Below, piece after piece: positions 5,747 to 11,000 of a stretch of 11,000 bases of DNA (the first letter of the stretch is position 1; each line of letters starts with the position of its first letter). The notes beneath the pieces are model-generated. The model saw only the letters and a list, made by a program, of their open reading frames with translations. It was not told the origin of the DNA and did no database searches. The position numbers and the translations under genes are program-made. This DNA is from Syntrophomonadaceae bacterium (lineage in GTDB: Bacteria; Bacillota; Syntrophomonadia; Syntrophomonadales; Syntrophothermaceae), in contig JARYMO010000031.1 of NCBI GenBank assembly GCA_029907055.1, forward strand, positions 1-11,000, given 5' to 3'.

Positions 5747-7056
5747 GCGAACGCAGGGTCTACGTGGACTACATCGCCCGGGCCGAAGGCGACGGGGCCA
5801 TCGACGTGGTAATCAGCGCCGACGGCCAGCTCAAGAAGGCGCGCTGGGAGGTGTGGGAGCCGCCCCGTTTCTTCGAGGGTTTCCTGGTGGGACGCAGTTA
5901 CGAGGAGGTTCCGGAAGTGGTGCAGCGCATCTGCGGCATCTGTCCCCACCCCCACCTGCTCTCCTCGCTGCGGGCCATCGAGCGGGCCATGGACATCAGG
6001 GTGAGCGACCAGACGGTGCTGCTGCGCAAGCTCCTGGCCCTGGGGGACTGGTTCATGAGCCACGCGCTGCACGTGTACATGCTGGCGGCCCCCGATTTCG
6101 TCGGCTACGAGAGCGTCATCGCCATGGCCGGCAACCCGGACCTGCTGCCCATCGTGAAGAAGGCGCTGCAGGCCAAGCGGCTGGGCAACGACATCAGCGT
6201 GGTGGTCACCGGCCACGAAATCCAGAACCGCACGGCGGTGGTGGGGGGCTTCACCGCAGTGCCCACCCGGGCGCAGCTGCAGGGGCTCAAGGAGCGGCTG
6301 CAGGCGGCCAAGGAGTTCTGCGTGGAAACCGTGCAACTGGCGGCCAGGCTGGCCTCCCAGGCTCCCTTCCCGGAGCTGGTGCGGCCCTGTGAGCACGTGG
6401 CGCTGAAGGCAGAGGACTCCTACGCCATCTACGAGGGACGCCTGGTCTCCACCGAGGGGTTGGACGTGCCGGACTACGAGTACCCGCAGTGGCTGATCGA
6501 AAAACACGTGCCGCCCAGCAACGCCAAGCACGCCATCGTCAAGGGCCGGGACTCCTTCCTGACCGGGCCGCTGGCCCGGGTCAACCTCAATTTCTCTCAG
6601 CTGTCGCCCGACGCGCAGGCGGCGGCGCGCGAGGTGGGGTTCCAGGCCCCGGACTTCAACCCCTTCATGAGCATCGTGGCGCGGGGCATTGAAATGCTGC
6701 ACGTGTGCGATGCGGCCAGCGAGGTCATTGACCAGCTGGGGACGCCGGTGTACGAGGAGCCGCGCTACCAGGTGAAGGCGGGGGAAGGCTACGCGGTGAC
6801 CGAGGCGCCGCGCGGCATCTGCACGCACGGGGGGCGCTTCGACAAGGACGGCATCTGCCTGAAGTGGGACATCGTGGCCCCCACGGCGCGCAATATCTAC
6901 AACCTGGAGAAGGACTTCCGGGAATTCATCCCCCGGCTGCTGCACCTTCCGGACGAAGAGTTGACGTTGAAGATCGAGATGATGGTGCGCAACTACGACC
7001 CCTGCCAGTCGTGTGCCACCCACGCCCTGCGGGTCAACCTGGTGCGCGAAGGGTAG
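5743..7056 (+). CDS. [NiFe] hydrogenase large (catalytic alpha) subunit
   Basis: The 437-residue subunit holds the NiFe(CN)2CO centre and splits or forms H2. The N-terminus has the conserved RxEG element (Arg13-Ala-Glu15-Gly). The first nickel motif is RICGIC (Cys64, Cys67) followed by the unusual PHPH. The second is DPCQSCATH near the C-terminus (Cys421, Cys424, His427). Ten residues follow His427; in this family a C-terminal peptide after the last His/Arg is removed by a dedicated protease, which is encoded by the next gene. The GTG start (4-nt overlap) suggests coupled synthesis with the small subunit. The size is typical of group 3b/3d cytoplasmic enzymes and smaller than membrane uptake types. 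Subgroup 3b is inferred from the adjoining beta/gamma-type partner. Confidence 0.95.
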   Translation: MSERRVYVDYIARAEGDGAIDVVISADGQLKKARWEVWEPPRFFEGFLVGRSYEEVPEVVQRICGICPHPHLLSSLRAIERAMDIRVSDQTVLLRKLLALGDWFMSHALHVYMLAAPDFVGYESVIAMAGNPDLLPIVKKALQAKRLGNDISVVVTGHEIQNRTAVVGGFTAVPTRAQLQGLKERLQAAKEFCVETVQLAARLASQAPFPELVRPCEHVALKAEDSYAIYEGRLVSTEGLDVPDYEYPQWLIEKHVPPSNAKHAIVKGRDSFLTGPLARVNLNFSQLSPDAQAAAREVGFQAPDFNPFMSIVARGIEMLHVCDAASEVIDQLGTPVYEEPRYQVKAGEGYAVTEAPRGICTHGGRFDKDGICLKWDIVAPTARNIYNLEKDFREFIPRLLHLPDEELTLKIEMMVRNYDPCQSCATHALRVNLVREG

Positions 7057-7557
7057 ATGAGGCCGGCGGTACTGGTCATCGGATGCGGCAACCTGCTGGC
7101 CGCCGACGACGCGGTGGGGATTCACGTGCTGAGGCGGCTGCAGGCGGAAGCTGAGCGGCTCCCCGGGTGTGTGCTGGTGGAGGCCGGGACTCCCGGCCTC
7201 ACCCTGCTCCAGTTGTGGGAGGGGTACCAACGGGTCATCATCGTGGACGCGGTGCGCAGCGGGGCCCCCCCGGGCACCATTCACCGATTCGACGGCGCCT
7301 GCCTCCCCCGGAGGCAGGTGTTGCCCCTGTGCGCCCACGGCATCAACGTGGTGGACGCGCTGGAACTGGGCCGGGTGCTGGGTCAGGCCCCGGCCCAGGT
7401 GCGTATCGTGGGGGTGGAGATTGCCAGCGAAGAGGCCTTTCGGGAGGGACTGACCCCTGCCGTGGCAGCAGCCGTCGCACCCGCCTGTGATGCGGTGCGG
7501 GAGGAGGTCCTGCGCATGCTGGGAGGTGAGGGCCCTTCGGGCAGTGCACGGGAGTGA
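7057..7557 (+). CDS. Hydrogenase maturation protease (HybD/HyaD/HoxW-type endopeptidase)
   Basis: The 166-residue protein should clip the C-terminal extension of the large subunit once nickel is inserted. It has the family start GCGNLLAADDAVG (residues 9-21). The expected nickel-sensing ligands are present: Asp18 (at the position of Glu16 in E. coli HybD), Asp64 in VIIVDAV and His94 in CAHGIN. The ATG directly follows the large-subunit TAG with no gap and lacks a strong ribosome binding site (only AAGGG before the stop), so translation probably relies on reinitiation. The C-terminal Gly/Ser-rich tail is unremarkable. It is the last gene of the operon. Other maturation factors (HypA-F) are not in this window. 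Confidence 0.93.
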   Translation: MRPAVLVIGCGNLLAADDAVGIHVLRRLQAEAERLPGCVLVEAGTPGLTLLQLWEGYQRVIIVDAVRSGAPPGTIHRFDGACLPRRQVLPLCAHGINVVDALELGRVLGQAPAQVRIVGVEIASEEAFREGLTPAVAAAVAPACDAVREEVLRMLGGEGPSGSARE

Positions 7558-7575
7558 TCCCATTGCCGGGTGGTG

Positions 7576-7584
7576 TGGTACAAT
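7576..7584 (+). promoter_or_regulatory. Extended -10 promoter candidate for hsp20
   Basis: TGGTACAAT fits an extended -10 element (TGn plus TACAAT), about 95 nt before the Hsp20 start. No good -35 box lies at 17 bp. No CIRCE-type inverted repeat is seen in this leader. Confidence 0.45.
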
Positions 7585-7672
7585 ATGAGGTAGACAGAGA
7601 GCGTTGCCCGGACAGGGGCAGCGCGTGGCTGGACGGCCTGGGACGCGGTGACGGCAGTCACGAGAGGGAGGG

Positions 7673-8122
7673 ATGCGGATGAGCATGATGCGTTGGGAGC
7701 CCTGGCGGCCCTTCAGGGAGCTGCTCGACCTGCAATCAAGTCTCAGCCAGATGATGTCCGAAACCTTGGGGGGCAAGTTCCCCTCCTGGGGACAGCCCTT
7801 CCCGGCTGACATCACCGAGGACGAAAAGAACTACTACGTGAAGGCCGAGCTCCCGGGGATGAGCCCTGAGAACATCAAGATCTCGTACAGCGGCGGACGC
7901 CTCACCATCCAGGGTGAGAAGTCCCAGGAGACCAAGAAGGAGGGCGCTACCTGGGTGTGGATGGAGCGCAGTTACGGTTCTTTCAGCCGCACGTTCACGC
8001 TGCCGACCGCGGTCAAGGAGGATGCCATCAAGGCCACCTACAAGCAAGGGGTGCTGGAGGTCACCCTGCCCAAGGTGGAAGAAACCAAGCCAGCCGAGAT
8101 ACCAATCCAGGTGCAGGAATAG
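7673..8122 (+). CDS. hsp20: Small heat-shock protein, Hsp20/alpha-crystallin family
   Basis: This ATP-independent holdase forms oligomers that keep unfolding proteins soluble. The 149-residue protein has a short Trp/Phe-rich N-terminal arm (RWEPWRPF). The alpha-crystallin domain spans about 43-135, with VKAELPGM, LTIQGEK, RSYGSFSRTFTLP and GVLEVTLPK. The C-terminal I-x-I anchor is Ile143-Pro-Ile145. Start choice: GGGAGGG (7666-7672) abuts the ATG at 7673, so the in-frame ATG at 7679, 6 nt from it, is more likely to be used, giving a protein two residues shorter. The gene sits between the hydrogenase operon and a diiron protein, with its own candidate promoter and a strong terminator, so it appears monocistronic. 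Confidence 0.96.
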   Translation: MRMSMMRWEPWRPFRELLDLQSSLSQMMSETLGGKFPSWGQPFPADITEDEKNYYVKAELPGMSPENIKISYSGGRLTIQGEKSQETKKEGATWVWMERSYGSFSRTFTLPTAVKEDAIKATYKQGVLEVTLPKVEETKPAEIPIQVQE

Positions 8123-8156
8123 CAACGTTCCCGCGCCCGGCCGTCACTGGAAGGCA

Positions 8157-8190
8157 AGGAGGAAGGGGAGAGCCCCTTCCTCTTCCTTTT
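8157..8190 (+). terminator. Strong rho-independent terminator after hsp20
   Basis: A 12-pair stem with one G-U (8157-8168 with 8173-8184; core GAGGAAGGGG) has an AGAG tetraloop and is followed by CCTTTT. It is the most canonical terminator in the window and shares its loop with the one at 974-1001. Confidence 0.85.
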
Positions 8191-8229
8191 CCCGGGGTGA
8201 GAAAAAATAATGCCGGGAGGCTGACTCTG

Positions 8230-8260
8230 GCAGGAGGAATAGCGGCTGGCAGCGTGGAAT
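8230..8260 (+). promoter_or_regulatory. GCAGG-N19-GTGGAAT motif upstream of the diiron protein gene
   Basis: GCAGGA (8230-8235) is followed by GTGGAAT (8254-8260). These are the same blocks as at 1050 and 2821, with 4 nt more between them. It lies about 150 nt before the gene start, after the hsp20 terminator. Promoter function is inferred. Confidence 0.35.
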
Positions 8261-8407
8261 CAATATCCGGACGAGTCCGTGTGTCAGCCGCCGGCAGTCG
8301 ACCCCGCGGAGCCGGCAGCCTGCCCTTTACAACCCGGGCTGCTGCAGGGCCGCGGCCGGACCAGGGGTTCGCAAGTGAGCCGTTCGGGGAGAGGGGAGGG
8401 AGAAGCC

Positions 8408-8902
8408 ATGTGGGAGGGCGAACTTCAGATTCTGAAGACTGCGCTCATCAACGAGGTTGAGGGAGAGCAGTTCTACGCGCTGGCCGCGGAGCGGAGCGGG
8501 GACGCGGAGCTCCGCCAGGCGTTCGGCAAGCTGGCGGATGATGAGAGGAAACACCAGGAGTTCCTGCGGCACCTGGCGCAGCAGATTTCGGCCCGGGAGT
8601 CAGAAGTCAAGGTTGACGTGCTCGAGTTCATCGAGGTTTCCTCGCCGGCCATATTCGTGCGGGCGCCTGCCATGACCACGCCGGGGAACTGGGAGATTTC
8701 GGCGTTCTACGTCGGCATCCTGATGGAGAAAGCGTCCGTCGACTACTACCGCGAGGCGGCCTCCAGGACGACGCTGGCGAGCGCGAAGCAGCTGTACGAG
8801 AGGCTGGCCGCGTGGGAGCAGTCGCACCTGGATGCGCTGGAGAAGGTCTACGAGGTGTTGCAGCAGGAGTGGTGGGAGCGACAGGGGTTCTCCCCCAGCT
8901 AG
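8408..8902 (+). CDS. Ferritin-like diiron protein, rubrerythrin-type domain without rubredoxin
   Basis: The 164-residue protein is predicted to be a four-helix bundle with a diiron site, probably a peroxide/oxygen-defence or iron-handling protein of the cytoplasm. Two matching half-sites support this: Glu16-x6-Tyr23 with Glu46-x2-His49 in the first half, and Glu107-x6-Tyr114 with Glu137-x2-His140 in the second. It contains no cysteine, so the rubredoxin domain of classical rubrerythrin is absent and electrons must come from another protein. The start at ATG 8408 is supported by GGGAGGG at 8394-8400, 7 nt upstream; the frame is open further back but that part shows no family features. It is probably a single-gene unit preceding the [FeFe] hydrogenase. 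The family is clear; the exact reaction is not. Confidence 0.88.
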   Translation: MWEGELQILKTALINEVEGEQFYALAAERSGDAELRQAFGKLADDERKHQEFLRHLAQQISARESEVKVDVLEFIEVSSPAIFVRAPAMTTPGNWEISAFYVGILMEKASVDYYREAASRTTLASAKQLYERLAAWEQSHLDALEKVYEVLQQEWWERQGFSPS

Positions 8903-8905
8903 CCT

Positions 8906-8928
8906 CGTTGCCTGCGCTTCTGGCAGCG
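8906..8928 (+). terminator. Weak hairpin just after the diiron protein gene
   Basis: CGTTGCC (8906-8912) pairs with GGCAGCG (8922-8928) with one G-U, around a 9-nt loop, 3 nt after the stop. TTGGG follows. It is a weak terminator candidate. Confidence 0.3.
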
Positions 8929-8938
8929 TTGGGCGAGG

Positions 8939-8972
8939 GGTGGTGCGCGGCGTCAGTGCCTGCCGCGCCACC
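8939..8972 (+). terminator. Bulged GC-rich hairpin between the diiron protein gene and the [FeFe] hydrogenase
   Basis: GGTGG and CGCGGC (8939-8943, 8946-8951) pair with GCCGCG and CCACC (8962-8967, 8968-8972), giving 11 pairs with a 2-nt TG bulge and a 10-nt loop. No U-tract follows. It could be a terminator or a leader structure for the hydrogenase mRNA. Confidence 0.35.
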
Positions 8973-9067
8973 GACGTGCAGGCTGTGGACCCTGTCCCGC
9001 TGGGGGTGGGGACAAGAGCGATAGAACTGTCAACGGAAGTCACGGCGAGAGGTGCGGAAGACGAGAA

Positions 9068-9072
9068 AGGAG
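9068..9072 (+). promoter_or_regulatory. Ribosome binding site of the [FeFe] hydrogenase
   Basis: AGGAG within AAAGGAGAG lies 7 nt before the ATG at 9080. The nearer ATG at 9075 is out of frame. Confidence 0.75.
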
Positions 9073-9079
9073 AGATGAA

Positions 9080-10771
9080 ATGGTCACCGTCGCAGTAAAC
9101 GGCATTCCAGTGGAGGTACCCGAGAACTACACGGTCATGCAGGCGGCCGCCCTGGCGGGGTTCGACATCCCGTCCCTGTGCAGCCATCCCGACCTCAAGG
9201 TCAAGGACAACTGCAAGGTGTGCGTGGTCGACGTCGACGGCGAGCTGGTCACCTCGTGCGCCACTACCGTGGCCCAGGGGATGAACATCAGGACCTTCAC
9301 CCCGCGGGTTATCGAGGAGAAGCGGGCCAACCTCAAGAAGATCCTCAAGGTGCACCCCCAGGACTGCCTCAGCTGCATCCGCAGCGGCAACTGCGAGCTG
9401 CAGTCACTGACCCAGGCGCTGGCGGTGCGCTCCTTTGAGCACAAGCCCCTGCAGCTGCCCAAGGACACCTCCACCCCCTCCATCGTGCGCGATCCGTCCA
9501 AGTGCACCCTGTGCGGGCGCTGCGTGGAGGTGTGCAACGACATCCAGACCGTGGGAGCGCTGGAGATCAAGGACGGCATTCCCCAGACCGTCGATGGCAA
9601 GCTGCTCATCGACACCACCTGCGTGATGTGCGGGCAGTGCGCACTGGCCTGTCCGGTGGGAGCCATCACCGAGAAGGAAGAGATCGACAAGTTCCTGCAG
9701 GCGGTGGCGGACCCCAACAAGGTGGTGGTCACCCAGATCGCGCCTGCCATCCGCGTGGCCATCGCCGAGGAGATCGGCATGGACACCGGTGCCCTGGACA
9801 TGCTCACCTTCGTGGCCGGGCTGCGCCAGCTCGGGTTCGACAAGGTGTTCCACACCAACTTCACCGCCGACCTCACCATCATCGAGGAAGGCAACGAGCT
9901 GCTCAAGCGGCTGAAGACGGGTGGCACCCTGCCGATGCTGACCTCCTGCAGCCCGGGCTGGATCAACTTCATCGAGACCTTCTACCCCGAGCAACTGGGG
10001 CACCTCTCCACCTGCAAGTCGCCCCAGCAGATGTTCGGCGCCCTCGTCAAGAGCTACTGGGCGGAGAAGGTTGGCGTCGACCCGGCCAACATCTACTCCG
10101 TCTCCATCATGCCCTGCACGGCCAAGAAGTACGAGGCTACACGCCCCGAGATGAGAGACAGCGGCTTCCAGGACGTGGACCTGGTGCTGACCACCCGCGA
10201 AGTGGGCAGGCTGTTCCGCATGGCCGGCATCGGCTTCGACAAGCTGCAGCCCTCCAACTTCGACTCCCTGCTGGGGGCCTACACCGGCGCGGCAGTCATC
10301 TTCGGCGCCTCCGGCGGCGTGATGGAAGCTGCCCTGCGCACGGTCTACGAGGTGGTGACCGGCAAGACCCTGCAGGACGTGAACTTCACCATGGTGCGCG
10401 GCTTCGAGGGCTTGAAGGAAGCCGAGGTCGACCTGGAGGGGACCAAGGTCAAGGTGGCGGTGGCCAATTCGCTGGTCAACGCGCGCAAGATCATGGACGA
10501 CATCAAGGCGGGGACCTCGCCCTACCACTTCATCGAGATCATGTGCTGCCCGGGCGGCTGCATCGGCGGCGGCGGCCAGCCCATTCCCTCCACGGTGGAG
10601 AAGCGGGTGCAGCGCATCAACGCCATCTACCTGGAGGACGCCGGTCTGCCCCTGCGCAAGTCGCACGAGAACCCCGAGGTCAAGCAGCTGTACGAAGAGT
10701 TCCTGCACGAGCCGCTGGGACACAAGTCGCACGAGTTGCTGCACACTCACTACACGCCCAAGAACAAGTAG
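9080..10771 (+). CDS. hydA: [FeFe] hydrogenase, M3-type domain layout, HndD-like catalytic subunit
   Basis: This 563-residue cytoplasmic enzyme reduces protons or oxidises H2 at the H-cluster. Domains in order: a [2Fe-2S] ferredoxin fold (Cys34, 45, 48, 60); a His-Cys3 [4Fe-4S] site (His92, Cys96, 99, 105); two [4Fe-4S] motifs (Cys142, 145, 148, 152 and Cys181, 184, 187, 191); then the H-cluster domain with TSCSPGW (Cys290), MPCTAKKYE (Cys346) and MCCPGGCIGGGGQP (Cys490, Cys494). A small-subunit-like tail ends the protein. TSCSPGW has Ser where CpI-type enzymes have a second Cys; as I recall, this is common in NAD(P)-linked multisubunit or bifurcating HydA/HndD. Yet no NuoE/NuoF-like gene adjoins it here. 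HydEFG maturases are also outside the window. The enzyme class is certain; monomeric versus multimeric use is open. Confidence 0.97.
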   Translation: MVTVAVNGIPVEVPENYTVMQAAALAGFDIPSLCSHPDLKVKDNCKVCVVDVDGELVTSCATTVAQGMNIRTFTPRVIEEKRANLKKILKVHPQDCLSCIRSGNCELQSLTQALAVRSFEHKPLQLPKDTSTPSIVRDPSKCTLCGRCVEVCNDIQTVGALEIKDGIPQTVDGKLLIDTTCVMCGQCALACPVGAITEKEEIDKFLQAVADPNKVVVTQIAPAIRVAIAEEIGMDTGALDMLTFVAGLRQLGFDKVFHTNFTADLTIIEEGNELLKRLKTGGTLPMLTSCSPGWINFIETFYPEQLGHLSTCKSPQQMFGALVKSYWAEKVGVDPANIYSVSIMPCTAKKYEATRPEMRDSGFQDVDLVLTTREVGRLFRMAGIGFDKLQPSNFDSLLGAYTGAAVIFGASGGVMEAALRTVYEVVTGKTLQDVNFTMVRGFEGLKEAEVDLEGTKVKVAVANSLVNARKIMDDIKAGTSPYHFIEIMCCPGGCIGGGGQPIPSTVEKRVQRINAIYLEDAGLPLRKSHENPEVKQLYEEFLHEPLGHKSHELLHTHYTPKNK

Positions 10772-10799
10772 TCACCAGCCGCGAGGATTGGAAACGAAT

Positions 10800-10827
10800 G
10801 CGCAGGGCGGGTATTCCCGCCCTGCGC
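10800..10827 (+). terminator. Hairpin terminator after the [FeFe] hydrogenase
   Basis: A perfect 12-bp stem, GCGCAGGGCGGG (10800-10811) with its complement (10816-10827), encloses a TATT loop 28 nt after the stop. No U-tract follows, but the stem is very stable. Confidence 0.7.
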
Positions 10828-10833
10828 GCGCGA

Positions 10834-10860
10834 TCAGGCTACGGGCCCGCGGGGTAAAAT
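10834..10860 (+). promoter_or_regulatory. TCAGG-N15-GTAAAAT motif, possible promoter of the unit at the right edge
   Basis: TCAGG (10834-10838) and GTAAAAT (10854-10860) have the same spacing as the copies at 1050 and 2821. TAAAAT is a fair -10 box. It lies just after the hydA terminator, where a new transcript would be expected to start. There is no TTGACA-like -35. Confidence 0.35.
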
Positions 10861-11000
10861 GGGAGGAGTGCGAGGCCAGAAGGGTAGCCGGGCGCAACCA
10901 GGAGAGGTCCACCGCGCCGCCCGGGCGACAGGGTGGCCAGGAGGCCAGCCTAGGCAGGTCCGGGCGGCGGGGGAATGATGTCCGCCAGCGCGCGGGCCGC
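10861..11000 (+). other. Stem-rich noncoding region at the window edge (leader or ncRNA candidate)
   Basis: No protein-like frame is visible. CGCCGCCCGG (10915-10924) is exactly complementary to CCGGGCGGCG (10960-10969). The enclosed 35 nt contain a further TGGCC/GGCCA hairpin (10934-10947). A possible -10 box lies just upstream. I could not match it to RNase P RNA, tmRNA, SRP RNA, a T-box or a known riboswitch. In DNA this GC-rich some pairing arises by chance. Confidence 0.3.

Noticed and set aside
7558..7672. A CIRCE (HrcA) operator upstream of hsp20
   Set aside because: I found no TTAGCACTC-N9-GAGTGCTAA-like inverted repeat in this leader.
5356..7815. An 819-residue minus-strand open frame across the [NiFe] large subunit and protease
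   Set aside because: It spans several real + strand genes and intergenic DNA, has no recognisable motif, and shows biased composition from GC-rich codon third positions.
8261..8290. A hammerhead-like element suggested by GGACGAGTCC
   Set aside because: The conserved CUGAUGA and GAAA core segments are absent. The near-palindrome CGGACGAGTCCG has only a 2-nt centre.
8279..8407. A longer N-terminus for the diiron protein, starting at GTG 8279
   Set aside because: The added residues lack family similarity, and a strong Shine-Dalgarno (8394-8400) lies 7 nt before ATG 8408.
9404..10857. Long open frames opposite to and in an alternative frame of the [FeFe] hydrogenase
   Set aside because: The real frame carries every H-cluster and ferredoxin cysteine. 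The others are low-complexity Arg/Gly/His-rich shadows.
10861..11000. RNase P RNA or a T-box leader, suggested by AGGGTGGCCAGG
   Set aside because: The expected GAGGAAAGTCC and ACAGAAA segments of RNase P, and the GGTACCGCG T-box core, are not present.
1..11000. CRISPR arrays, tRNA or rRNA genes, phage genes
   Set aside because: I saw no regularly spaced repeats, no cloverleaf with the GGTTCGAATCC-type arm, no rRNA-like sequence and no phage or recombinase genes on either strand.

Overview
The window is very GC-rich and carries strong AGGAGG-type ribosome binding sites, GTG starts, compact operons and GC-rich hairpin terminators. It encodes oxygen-sensitive redox enzymes: a [NiFe] hydrogenase, an [FeFe] hydrogenase and a CCG-domain Fe-S oxidoreductase of the kind linked to beta-oxidation. 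This suggests a high-GC, strictly anaerobic, fermentative or syntrophic Firmicute (Clostridia or a related class). The assignment is inferred from gene content and signals; no marker gene here fixes the taxon. All recognised genes lie on the + strand.

Left part (1-2790): the 3' part of a heterodisulfide-reductase-like Fe-S oxidoreductase, probably passing electrons from ETF/acyl-CoA dehydrogenase towards quinone, closed by a hairpin. A 306-bp gap follows, then hbd (3-hydroxybutyryl-CoA dehydrogenase) with its own hairpin, then coaD (phosphopantetheine adenylyltransferase), whose stop codon lies in the loop of another hairpin. The first two genes fit C4/fatty acyl-CoA oxidation or synthesis; coaD supplies coenzyme A.

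Middle (2791-7557): a repeat-containing intergenic region, then a tight operon for a cytoplasmic group-3b-like, NAD(P)-linked [NiFe] hydrogenase. It holds a fused beta+gamma (Fe-S plus FAD/NAD diaphorase) electron-transfer subunit, the small subunit, the large subunit and its C-terminal maturation protease. The gaps are 14 nt, a 4-nt overlap and 0 nt.

Right part (7558-11000): an Hsp20 small heat-shock protein with a well-formed terminator, a rubrerythrin-like diiron protein, and a full-length [FeFe] hydrogenase with no NuoE/NuoF-like partner gene in the window. A strong hairpin and a stem-rich noncoding stretch follow at the edge. The two hydrogenases could exchange electrons between NAD(P)H, ferredoxin and H2, with the stress proteins between them protecting oxygen-labile metalloenzymes; this functional link is inferred.

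The most notable non-gene signal is a motif, (G/T)CAGG then about 15 nt then GTNRAAT, found in several of the intergenic regions. The most notable gene feature is the beta/gamma fusion.
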